Positions 1-7,116 of a stretch of DNA of 7,909 bases are shown here, one piece after another (the first letter of the stretch is position 1; each line of letters starts with the position of its first letter). The DNA comes from Betaproteobacteria bacterium (GTDB taxonomy: Bacteria; Pseudomonadota; Gammaproteobacteria; Burkholderiales; SG8-39): assembly GCA_004298295.1 (NCBI GenBank), contig SCUH01000328.1, positions 1-7,909 on the forward strand, read 5' to 3'. Position numbers and translations under genes: made by a program. The notes under the pieces were generated by a model. The model was not told where the DNA came from. It worked only from the letters and a program-made list of their open reading frames with translations, and searched no databases.

Positions 1-99
1 GACCGCCGCGAGCGTTGCGCTCGGGTTCATCGGCTTCATGAACGCTGCGCTCGGCTTGCGCTTCTTGCCTGCTGCCTTCTTCGCCTTCTTTTTCGCCAT
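1..99 (-). CDS. SWIB/MDM2-domain protein, N-terminal part (cut by window edge)
   Basis: Only the first 33 codons are present; the gene runs off the left edge. The start ATG (97-99) has a good Shine-Dalgarno, AGGAGA at 105-110 on the minus strand, 5 nt before it. The peptide opens with a basic MAKKKAKKAAGKKRK tail and continues SAAFMKPMNPSATLAAV. That matches the junction between the histone H1-like Lys/Ala tail and the start of the SWIB domain in betaproteobacterial and chlamydial SWIB proteins, as I remember them. The SWIB core itself lies outside the window, so the call rests on the tail and the first domain residues. Such proteins are thought to bind DNA or chromatin-like complexes and are often annotated as DNA topoisomerase III/SWIB; their bacterial role is poorly known. 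It lies on the same strand as the upstream hydrolase but 160 bases away and has its own candidate promoter. Confidence 0.8.
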   Translation of the reverse strand, partial: MAKKKAKKAAGKKRKPSAAFMKPMNPSATLAAV

Positions 100-172
100 C
101 GCTTCTCTCCTGTGAACGATTAGGGAACTGACGGATCCGCAAATTCCTCCCGCCATCTGCAGCGGTGCCCGA

Positions 173-201
173 AAGATGCCGAATCCAGAGGGAAGTGTCA
201 A
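173..201 (-). promoter_or_regulatory. Candidate sigma-70 promoter for the SWIB gene
   Basis: On the minus strand a perfect -35 TTGACA (196-201) is followed by a 17-nt spacer and a weak -10 CATCTT (173-178, 3 of 6 consensus bases). It would start transcription about 65-70 nt upstream of the SWIB ATG. The rest of the 100-259 gap shows no small gene. A short GC hairpin at 231-248, just past the hydrolase stop, has no following T-run. The promoter call is suggestive only because the -10 is poor. Confidence 0.35.
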
Positions 202-259
202 TGTTTTTCGAGGGCAGAACGTGGCTTGACGGCAGCCGCGTGGCCGCCGCGCCCGTCGC

Positions 260-1207
260 TCAGCCGCCTGCGGCATCGATCCAGGCGGCGAGACCCTGCG
301 CGTTCAGTTCGATGTCGAGCGCGAGCAAAGCGAGCATTTCCTCCTCGGGCAGACGCCAGCCCTGCCGAGCGCGTTCCGCGAGCACGATCTGCGCGACGCC
401 GTCCTTCAGCCGCTGCAGCCGCTCGGCGCCGCGCGCGCCATGGCGCCGCCCGAGCTCGGCGTGGGCGTCGATCAGCCGGTGCAGGTCCGCGGCGAGCCGC
501 GCCACCTCCCGCACCGGTCCGAAATGCGCGACGTAGACCGCCTCCGGCCCGAGCGCGACGACGCGATCGACGGAACGATGCAGCGCCGGCGGATCGAACT
601 GCGAGGGACTGGTGGTGGGAAGCACGAACTGCCGGCCCTCGAGGTCGAGCTCCCGGTACGACAGACCGAAGGTGTCTCCCACGAACAGGTGGCCGCTGGC
701 CGAATCGTGCACCGCCACGTGGTGGCGCGCGTGGCCGGGCGTGTCGAAGAACAGGAACTCCCGGTCGCGCCAGCGCAGCCGCGTGCCCTCGGGCGTCTCG
801 ATGACACGCGCGGCAGGCGCCGGCAGCACCTCGCCGTAGGTCCTGCGGGTCGCCGCCTCGCCGTAGATGGCCACCGTGGCCGCCGTCAGCCGGCTCGGGT
901 CGATCATGTGGCGCGCGCCGCGGGGATGCACCGTCAGCAGCGCGTTCGGACAACGGGCGAGCAACTGCCCTGCGCCGCCCGCGTGGTCCAGGTGAACGTG
1001 CGTCAGGATCACGTAATCGACCCCCTCGGGCGGCACACCCTTCGCCGCGAGCGCCGCCAGCACGCGCGGCACCGCCGGCGCTGTCGCCGTGTCGATGATC
1101 ACCGCGCGGCCATCCTCGACCACGACGTGCACCGAAGTCTGCATTGCGCGGTCGTACACGGCGTCGACCGTGCTGACGCCGTACGCGTGGTCAAAGACGG
1201 CCTGCAT
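260..1207 (-). CDS. MBL-fold metallo-hydrolase (glyoxalase II-like superfamily)
   Basis: A 315-residue metallo-beta-lactamase-fold hydrolase, probably cytoplasmic since no signal peptide is seen. The full binuclear metal set is visible: THVHLDH at residues 69-75 (H70, H72, D74, H75), GHARHH with H159, VGDT with D178 and VAHFGP with H228. A C-terminal helical part of about 85 residues follows the last ligand; this makes the protein longer than classic glyoxalase II (about 255) and fits the roughly 300-residue MBL hydrolases of unassigned substrate. I chose the ATG at 1205-1207 because residues 3-20 (AVFDHAYG.STVDAVYDR) look like the usual first strand of this family; an open extension to 1291 has no such similarity. 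No Shine-Dalgarno is seen at a proper distance, and a perfect TATAAT ends 6 nt before the ATG, so the mRNA may be leaderless. The gene is divergent from pdxH. Substrate unknown; thioester or lactone hydrolysis is possible. Confidence 0.88.
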   Translation of the reverse strand: MQAVFDHAYGVSTVDAVYDRAMQTSVHVVVEDGRAVIIDTATAPAVPRVLAALAAKGVPPEGVDYVILTHVHLDHAGGAGQLLARCPNALLTVHPRGARHMIDPSRLTAATVAIYGEAATRRTYGEVLPAPAARVIETPEGTRLRWRDREFLFFDTPGHARHHVAVHDSASGHLFVGDTFGLSYRELDLEGRQFVLPTTSPSQFDPPALHRSVDRVVALGPEAVYVAHFGPVREVARLAADLHRLIDAHAELGRRHGARGAERLQRLKDGVAQIVLAERARQGWRLPEEEMLALLALDIELNAQGLAAWIDAAGG

Positions 1208-1211
1208 CGCC

Positions 1212-1225
1212 GGATTATAGAATCC
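1212..1225. promoter_or_regulatory. Symmetric -10 region between divergent MBL hydrolase and pdxH
   Basis: The 23-base gap between the two start codons contains the perfect dyad GGATT-ATAG-AATCC. Read on the minus strand it contains a consensus -10, TATAAT (1214-1219), ending 6 nt before the hydrolase ATG. On the plus strand the overlapping TATAGA (1216-1221) ends 9 nt before the pdxH ATG. Neither side shows a recognisable -35 at 16-18 nt spacing, and neither gene has a Shine-Dalgarno at a normal distance. Overlapping symmetric -10 elements are known to drive divergent transcription in bacteria. The dyad could instead be a small operator. Seen directly: the dyad and hexamers; promoter activity is inferred. 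Confidence 0.4.
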
Positions 1226-1230
1226 GCTCC

Positions 1231-1863
1231 ATGAGCATCGCCGACCTGCGGCAGGAATACATGCTGGCCGGCCTCTCCGAGGCCGAAGCACAGCGCGACC
1301 CGATGGCGCAGTTCGAGCGCTGGTTCCGGGACGCGCTCGACGCCGGGGTGCCTCTGGCGAACGCGATGACGCTTGCCACGGTCACTGCGGAAGGCGCACC
1401 GGATGCCCGCGTCGTGCTGCTCAAGGGCGTCGAGTCCGGCGGGTTCGTGTTCTACACCAACTACGCCAGCCGCAAGGGTCTGCAACTGGCGCAGCAGCCG
1501 GCCGCCTGCCTGGTGTTCCTGTGGACGCTGCTCGAGCGTCAGGTGCGCATCGAGGGCGTGACCGAAAAGGTGCCGGTGACCGATTCCGACGCCTATTTTC
1601 GGTCCCGCCCGCTCGGCAGCCGCCTTTCGGCGTGGGCCTCGCCGCAGAGCGAGCCGGTGGCCGACCGCGAGACGCTCGAGCGCGCGCTGGCCGAAATGGA
1701 AAGCCGCTACGGCACCGAGCCGCCGCGGCCGCCGCATTGGGGCGGCTACCGGCTCACGCCCCACGCGATCGAGTTCTGGCAGGGACGCGAGAACCGGCTG
1801 CACGATCGCCTGCTCTACCGGCGCCGCAACGGCGGCTGGACGATTGAACGACTCGCTCCCTGA
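1231..1863 (+). CDS. pdxH: Pyridoxamine/pyridoxine 5'-phosphate oxidase
   Basis: FMN-dependent oxidase that converts pyridoxamine 5'-phosphate or pyridoxine 5'-phosphate to pyridoxal 5'-phosphate, with O2 reduced to H2O2; last step of de novo B6 synthesis and salvage, cytoplasmic homodimer. At 210 residues it is close to the E. coli enzyme (218). Visible motifs are the FMN-binding RVVLLKG (60-66) and FYTNYASRKG (74-83), and the substrate phosphate-binding Y122, R126 and S130 in YFRSRPLGS. The C-terminal family signature EFWQGRENRLHDR (181-193) matches throughout, including the R189 and H191 that contact substrate, and the protein ends in the typical RLAP. The ATG at 1231 fits the family N-terminus. 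It has no clear Shine-Dalgarno, and a possible -10 lies only 9 nt upstream. The 3' end overlaps the following kinase gene by 20 bases. Confidence 0.97.
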   Translation: MSIADLRQEYMLAGLSEAEAQRDPMAQFERWFRDALDAGVPLANAMTLATVTAEGAPDARVVLLKGVESGGFVFYTNYASRKGLQLAQQPAACLVFLWTLLERQVRIEGVTEKVPVTDSDAYFRSRPLGSRLSAWASPQSEPVADRETLERALAEMESRYGTEPPRPPHWGGYRLTPHAIEFWQGRENRLHDRLLYRRRNGGWTIERLAP

Positions 1864-2839
1864 GGAAGTGCTGGGGTTCCTGCGCCGGCGTGCACTCGCC
1901 GCGCCCGACGAAGTGCCGGCCGCGCAGACGCTGGCAGGCGGCGTTTCCTCCGATATCTGGCGCGTGGACCTGCGCAGCGGCCCGGTGTGCGTGAAACGCG
2001 CGCTGCCGCGACTGCGCGTGGCGCAGCTCTGGGAGGCGCCGGTCGAACGCAACGCCTTCGAGCGGCGCTGGATGGAGACTGCCGTGCAGGCGGTCCCGGG
2101 CATCGCGCCGCGAGTGCTGGCGCATGACGATGCCGGTTTCTTCGCCATGGAGTACCTCGACGGCACGCGTTACCGGCTGTGGAAGGAGGAACTGCACGCC
2201 GGGCGGGCGGATCCGGAGACGGCTCGCGCGGTCGGCCAGCGGCTGGTGCGGGTCCACGCCGCCACCGCACGGCGCGAGGACATCGCGCGAGTCTTCGCGA
2301 CCGACAACAGTTTCCACGCCATTCGTCTGGAACCGTATCTGCTCGCGAGCGCGCGGGCGCACCCGGAGCTCGCGCCGGCGCTGCGTGCGCTCGCCGAGCG
2401 CACGGCTCGGACGCGGCTCGCGCTGGTGCACGGCGACGTCAGCCCCAAGAACATCCTCATCGGCCCGTCCGGACCCGTGTTCCTCGACGCCGAATGCGCC
2501 TGGTACGGCGATCCCGCGTTCGATCTCGCCTTCGTCCTGAACCATCTGCTGCTCAAGTGTCTCTGGACACCCCGAGCCGCGGCCGCCTTTCTGGCCTGTT
2601 TCGATGCGCTCGCCGGGGACTATCTGCGCGGCGTAAGCTGGGAGGCCAGGGCGGTGCTCGAGTCGCGCGCGGCGTCGCTGCTTCCCGGATTGCTGCTCGC
2701 GCGCGTCGACGGCAAGTCGCCGGTCGAATATCTCCAGGCCGATTCCGACAAGGAGCGCGTCCGACGGGTCGCCCGGGAACTGCTGCTCGCGCCGCCCGCG
2801 CGGCTCGACCAAGTGCGAAGCACATGGCAACGATCGTAG
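1844..2839 (+). CDS. APH/choline-kinase-fold phosphotransferase, substrate unknown
   Basis: A 331-residue small-molecule kinase of the aminoglycoside phosphotransferase/choline kinase/5-methylthioribose kinase superfamily. In order: a nucleotide loop LAGGVSSDIWRV (30-41), ATP-binding lysine K51 in VCVKRAL, hinge MEYLDG (102-107), catalytic loop HGDVSPKN (196-203; D198 and N203) and the metal-binding DAE (215-217, the DFG equivalent) followed by YGDPAFDLAF. The C-terminal ARVDGKSPVEYL (286-297) is typical of uncharacterised members. All catalytic residues are intact, so it should be active. An antibiotic-resistance role is not indicated: the context is a housekeeping operon. The start is TTG, 20 bases inside pdxH, with only a weak GGCTGGA before it; a GTG at 1868 is possible but its GAGG lies just 2 nt away. 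The stop overlaps the enolase-like gene by 16 bases, so all three genes are probably co-translated. It might phosphorylate a hydroxy acid or amine that feeds the next enzyme; this is inference. Confidence 0.85.
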   Translation: MNDSLPEEVLGFLRRRALAAPDEVPAAQTLAGGVSSDIWRVDLRSGPVCVKRALPRLRVAQLWEAPVERNAFERRWMETAVQAVPGIAPRVLAHDDAGFFAMEYLDGTRYRLWKEELHAGRADPETARAVGQRLVRVHAATARREDIARVFATDNSFHAIRLEPYLLASARAHPELAPALRALAERTARTRLALVHGDVSPKNILIGPSGPVFLDAECAWYGDPAFDLAFVLNHLLLKCLWTPRAAAAFLACFDALAGDYLRGVSWEARAVLESRAASLLPGLLLARVDGKSPVEYLQADSDKERVRRVARELLLAPPARLDQVRSTWQRS

Positions 2840-4068
2840 AGGTGCGCGGGCGCCGGGTCTGGGACTCGCGCGGCCAGGCGACCGTCGAAGCGGAAGTCGT
2901 GCTCGCGGGCGGCGCGCGCGGGCGCGCCATCGCACCGGCCGGCGCCTCGACCGGCTCGGGCGAAGCGAAGGCGATCGACGCGCGGCAGGCGGCACACCAT
3001 GCAAGCACCGAGATCGCGACCGCGCTCGTTGGCCAGGAGGCCGAACAGGACGCGATCGACCGCCGCCTGATCGAACTCGACGGCACTCCCGACAAGCGCC
3101 GTTTGGGCGCCAACGCGATCGTCGCGGTATCGCTCGCCTGCGCACAGGCCGCGGCGGCCGCGGCCGGGGTCCCGCTCTGGAGGCATCTCGCGGGCGAGCG
3201 CCGTGTCGCCCTGCCGGTGCCGCAGATCCAGATCTACGGCGGCGGCGCGCATGCGCGCGGACAGGTCGACATCCAGGACTATCTGCTCGTTTGCACGGGC
3301 GCCGGCAGCTTCGGCGAGGCGCTGGATTGGACCGCCGAGGTCTACCGCGCCGCCGGCGCGCGGCTGGCGCGGCGCGGCGCCCTGCGGGGCGTTGCCGATG
3401 AGGGGGGTTACTGGCCGTCGTTCAAGTCGAACGAGGAAGGACTGGTCGAACTGGTGGCCGCGATCGAGGATGCCGGCCTCAGGGCCGGTGCCGACGCCGG
3501 CATCGCGCTCGATATCGCGGCGACGCAGCTTTACCGGAACGAGCGCTATCATCTGGCGCTGGAACACCGCTCGCTCGGCGCCGAGCAGCTGCAGGCGATG
3601 CTGCTGCGCTGGCTCGAGCGCTACCCCATCGTCTCCATCGAGGACCCGTTCGCCGAGCACGATGCCGAGGCGATGCGTTCCTTCACGCGCGCCGCCGGCG
3701 CGCGCGTGCAGATCGTGGGCGACGATTTTTTCGTCACGGACGCGAAGCGCGTGGCTGCGGCCGCGGGCGCCTGCAACGCGGTGCTGCTCAAGCCGAACCA
3801 GGTCGGCACCGTGTCGGAAACCCTGGCCTGCTGGCAGGCGGCGCGCGCCGCGGGTTACGGCGGCATCGTGTCGGCGCGCTCGGGGGAAACGGAAGACGTC
3901 TCCATCGTCCACCTCGCCGTAGGCTGGGGCGTGCCGCAGCTCAAGGTGGGCAGCTTCTCGCGCTCGGAGCGCATGGCGAAGTGGAACGAGGGGTTGCGCA
4001 TCGAGGAGAGCCTCGGCAGCGATGCGCTGCCCTATCCCGCGCGCCGGCTGTTCACTCGAGGGGCCTGA
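2824..4068 (+). CDS. Divergent enolase-family protein (phosphopyruvate hydratase paralogue)
   Basis: A 414-residue member of the enolase family; canonical enolase (about 430) dehydrates 2-phosphoglycerate to phosphoenolpyruvate in glycolysis. Kept features, with yeast equivalents: mobile loop ASTG (41-44, S39), H143 (H159), E193 in DEGG (E211), metal ligands D230 (D246), E273 in SIED (E295) and D300 in GDD (D320), base K323 (K345), R352-S353 in RSGETED (R374-S375) and K374 (K396). Deviations: D152 in DIQDY replaces Glu168, A351 replaces His373 and V375 replaces the Thr after K396. The region around residues 47-63 is about 11 residues shorter than in E. coli and lacks the RDGD...GKGV motif. 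The ATG at 2824 gives the family start MATIVEVRGRRVWDSRG; an open in-frame extension upstream is Arg-rich and lies over the kinase gene. It is probably not the housekeeping eno. It may act on an analogue of 2-phosphoglycerate; enolase relatives with other substrates exist, e.g. carboxyphosphonoenolpyruvate synthase of bialaphos synthesis. Confidence 0.88.
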   Translation: MATIVEVRGRRVWDSRGQATVEAEVVLAGGARGRAIAPAGASTGSGEAKAIDARQAAHHASTEIATALVGQEAEQDAIDRRLIELDGTPDKRRLGANAIVAVSLACAQAAAAAAGVPLWRHLAGERRVALPVPQIQIYGGGAHARGQVDIQDYLLVCTGAGSFGEALDWTAEVYRAAGARLARRGALRGVADEGGYWPSFKSNEEGLVELVAAIEDAGLRAGADAGIALDIAATQLYRNERYHLALEHRSLGAEQLQAMLLRWLERYPIVSIEDPFAEHDAEAMRSFTRAAGARVQIVGDDFFVTDAKRVAAAAGACNAVLLKPNQVGTVSETLACWQAARAAGYGGIVSARSGETEDVSIVHLAVGWGVPQLKVGSFSRSERMAKWNEGLRIEESLGSDALPYPARRLFTRGA

Positions 4069-4711
4069 GCCCGTCGGCCGCGAGCCGGTAGCGCCGATCG
4101 CATCCCGCGGCAGCGGCCTGCGAGTGGGTCACGAGCAGCCCGGCCGCGCCGCGACTCTTGACCTGCGCGCGCAGCAGTTCCAGCACCTGGGCGGCGTTCT
4201 CCGGATCCAGATTGCCGGTCGGCTCATCGGCCAGCACCAGTTTCGGGTCGCCCACCAGTGCGCGCGCGATCGCCACGCGCTGCAATTCGCCGCCCGAGAG
4301 CTCGCGTGGCAGGCTCGCTTCGCGCCCCGCAAGGCCGACCGCAGCGACCATTGCCGCGGCGCGCCCATCGATTTCGCCCTGCGCCACACCGCGCAGCAGC
4401 AGCGGCAGGCCGATGTTCTGCACCACACTGAGGTGCGGCAGGATATGGAACGCCTGGAACACGAAACCGAATCTTCCGCGCCGCAATCGCGTCGCGGCGT
4501 CGTCATCGAGCCGCGTGATCTCGATCCCCTCGAATTCGATGCGGCCGGAATCGACCGGCTCCAGCCCGGCGATCGCGTGCAGCAGGGTGGACTTGCCGAT
4601 GCCCGATTCGCCGACGATCGCGACGTACTCGCCGGCGGCGACCTCGAGCGACACCGCGCTGAAGACGTGCCTCGCGCCGAAACGTTTCGTGACGCCGGTC
4701 AGGCGCAGCAC
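4052..4711 (-). CDS. ABC transporter ATPase, LolD/MacB/FtsE-type, without adjacent permease
   Basis: A 219-residue ABC ATPase. Walker A GESGIGKST (34-42), Q-loop FVFQAFHILPHLSVVQNI with Q86, signature LSGGELQR (138-145), Walker B LVLADEP (158-164) followed by TGNLD, and H-loop VTHS with H196. The TGNLD after Walker B and the FQ.F.LLP.L-like Q-loop are typical of the LolD/MacB/YbbA group, which pairs with FtsX-like permeases in lipoprotein release or export, not with Liv permeases. No such permease is in the window: the next gene downstream is the convergent enolase-like gene. The start is GTG (4709-4711), sharing one base with the livF stop (TAGTG), so it is translated as the last gene of the liv operon. 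Its 3' end overlaps the enolase-like gene by 17 bases. The family is clear; the exact partner and cargo are unknown. Confidence 0.85.
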   Translation of the reverse strand: MLRLTGVTKRFGARHVFSAVSLEVAAGEYVAIVGESGIGKSTLLHAIAGLEPVDSGRIEFEGIEITRLDDDAATRLRRGRFGFVFQAFHILPHLSVVQNIGLPLLLRGVAQGEIDGRAAAMVAAVGLAGREASLPRELSGGELQRVAIARALVGDPKLVLADEPTGNLDPENAAQVLELLRAQVKSRGAAGLLVTHSQAAAAGCDRRYRLAADGLRPLE

Positions 4712-5416
4712 TAGACGCCGAGATACCTGTGGTGGATCTCGGGCTTCGCGCGCAGGTCGGCGGCCTCGCCCTCGTACACCACCTCGCCCTTCACCAGGAT
4801 CAGGTTGCGGTCGGTGATGGCGTTCACCGCGGCGAAGTTCTTGTCGACGATGACCGTGGCGATGCCCGAGGCGCGCACCGTGCGCACGATGCTCCAGATC
4901 TCGCGCGCGATTTTCGGCGCCAGACCCTCGGTCGCTTCGTCGAGGATCAGCAGGTCCGGATTGGTCATCAGCGCGCGGCCGATGGTGAGCATCTGCTGCT
5001 CGCCGCCCGAGAGCTGGCCCCCGGCGTGCCGGATGCGCTCCGCGAGCCGCGGAAAGGTCGCGAGCACCCGTTCCTGGGTCCAGTCGCGCCGACCGTCGCT
5101 GCCGGCGCGCGCCGCCATCACCAGGTTCTCCCGCACCGAGAGGTTGGGAAAGATGCCGCGCCCTTCCGGCACGTAGGCGATCCCCATGCGCGCGATGCGG
5201 TGCGCCGGCTCCCGCGTGGCGTCGCGTCCGCGGATCAGCACCCTGCCCTCGCGCGCGCGCACCAGCCCGATGATGGTCCGCAGCAGCGTGGTCTTGCCCA
5301 TGCCGTTGCGGCCCATCAGGCCGATCGACTCGGCGCGCCCGATCCGCAGACCGACGCCCTGCAGGACATGGCTCGAGCCATAGTAGGTGTGCAGCCCGGT
5401 CGCCTCGACGAGCAGC

Positions 5417-5424
<8 letters not shown>
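4711..5424 (-). CDS. livF: Branched-chain amino acid ABC transporter ATPase LivF
   Basis: Second ATPase of the HAAT-type importer, 237 residues (E. coli LivF: 237). It sits on the cytoplasmic face and pairs with LivG to drive LivHM. Motifs: Walker A GRNGMGKTT (38-46), the LivF-typical YVPEGRGIFPNLSVREN (84-100), signature LSGGEQQM (138-145), Walker B LLILDEATEGLAP (158-170) and C-terminal HHRYLGV. The segment after Walker B reads DEATEGLAP where most LivF have DEPSxGLAP, and the H-switch position reads VDKN instead of VEQN. The GTG start (5422-5424) lies within the livG stop region (8-base overlap, GTGAGTGA) and has GGGAG 8 nt upstream. Urea-type UrtE is a less likely alternative, because the LivM-like subunit has no Urt-type extension. 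The substrate could be branched-chain amino acids or related amides or aromatics. Confidence 0.92.
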
Positions 5425-6164
<740 letters not shown>

Positions 6165-6172
<8 letters not shown>

Positions 6173-7115
6173 GGCGCCAGCTCTCGAACAATTGCGCCAG
6201 GCCGCGCGGCAGCAGCAGCACCGAGAGCACGATGAAGCCGCCGAGCAGCAGCTGCCAGTGCTTGGTCCAGCCCTGGAACAGCAGCTCAAGCACCTTGAGC
6301 GCGGCCGCGCCCAGGATCGGGCCGGAGGGCGTGCCCATGCCGCCGAGGATCACCATCATGAGCAGCTGCCCCGACTGGTGCCACGACAGCATTTCGGGAT
6401 TCACCAGCCCATCGTGCGCCGCGACCAGCCAGCCCGCGAGACCGGCGAGCGCCCCCGCGAGGACAAAGCACACCAGCTTGTAGCGGAAGGTGGCGAAACC
6501 GAGCATGCGCATGCGGTGCTCGTTTTCCTTGATCCCCGAGATCACGCGCCCGAAGGGCGAGGCGAGCAGCACGCGCAGCGAAAAATACACCAGCACCATC
6601 ATCGCCAGCGCCACGTAGTAGAAGTGACTGGGCTTCTCCAGGTCGAACGGACTCCAGCCCGCGATCTCGAGCACCGGCCGCACGTAGATGTACTTGCCGT
6701 CCGAGCCGCCCAGGTGGCTAGAGTCGTGCACGTAGAAGTAAGTCATCTGGCCGAAGGCCAGCGTCACCATGATGAAGTAGATGCCGCTGGTGCGCAGCAC
6801 GAAGAACCCGACCACCAGCGCGGCCAGCGCGGCGATGCCGAGCGACGCGCCGAGACTGGTCCAGAACCCGGCGGCCTGATATTCGGGCGTCAGCAGCATC
6901 AGCGCGTAGGCCGCGACCCCGAAAAACAGCGCGTGTCCCAGGCTCACCAGCCCGGTGTAGCCGACCAGCAGGTCGAGGCTCATGGCAAAGATCGCCATGA
7001 TCATGACCTTGGTGATGAACTGGAGGTAGAACTTCTCGCCGACGAGCGGGAACGCGACCAGCGCGACGAGGCCGGCCAGGAGCACAACCTGCAGGGCGCG
7101 GGGCTGGCGTTCCAT
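6165..7115 (-). CDS. livM: Branched-chain amino acid ABC transporter permease LivM
   Basis: Inner-membrane permease subunit, 316 residues from the ATG at 7113-7115, with about eight predicted hydrophobic segments. The first is near residues 8-26, followed by MIMAIFAMSLDLLVGYTG (38-55) and the conserved LivM motif GLVSLGHALFFG (55-66). Near the middle a cytoplasmic loop GVISGIKENEHRMRMLGF precedes RYKLVCFVLAGALAGLAG; this is the EAA-like loop that contacts the ATPases. A later GGMGTPSGPILGA is also family-typical. I chose the ATG because it follows the livH stop by one base and has AAGG 6 nt upstream; an in-frame TTG at 7128-7130 would add five residues (MARPE) and lacks support. Length fits LivM without the extra N-terminal segments of E. 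coli LivM (425) and is shorter than UrtC. Confidence 0.92.
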
Positions 7116-7116
7116 C

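Noticed and set aside
231..248. Possible terminator after the MBL hydrolase: GGCGGC/GCTGCC hairpin read on the minus strand
   Set aside because: Short stem with a G-U pair and no following T-run; expected by chance in GC-rich DNA.
2179..2823. In-frame upstream extension of the enolase-like gene, which would give a 629-residue fusion
   Set aside because: The extension is Arg/Ala/Gly-rich without motifs and lies over the kinase coding region; the ATG at 2824 gives the normal enolase N-terminus.
1844..2839. Aminoglycoside resistance gene
   Set aside because: The APH fold is shared by many metabolic kinases; operon context with pdxH and an enolase-like gene, plus lack of mobile elements, argue against resistance.
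1754..3145. Long open frame on the minus strand (463 codons) opposite pdxH, kinase and enolase-like genes
   Set aside because: Arg/Pro/Ser-rich composition with no family motif; it is the GC-rich complement of three well-supported genes.
2620..3912. Open frame on the minus strand (430 codons) opposite the enolase-like gene
   Set aside because: No recognisable motif; shadow frame of a gene with clear active-site motifs.
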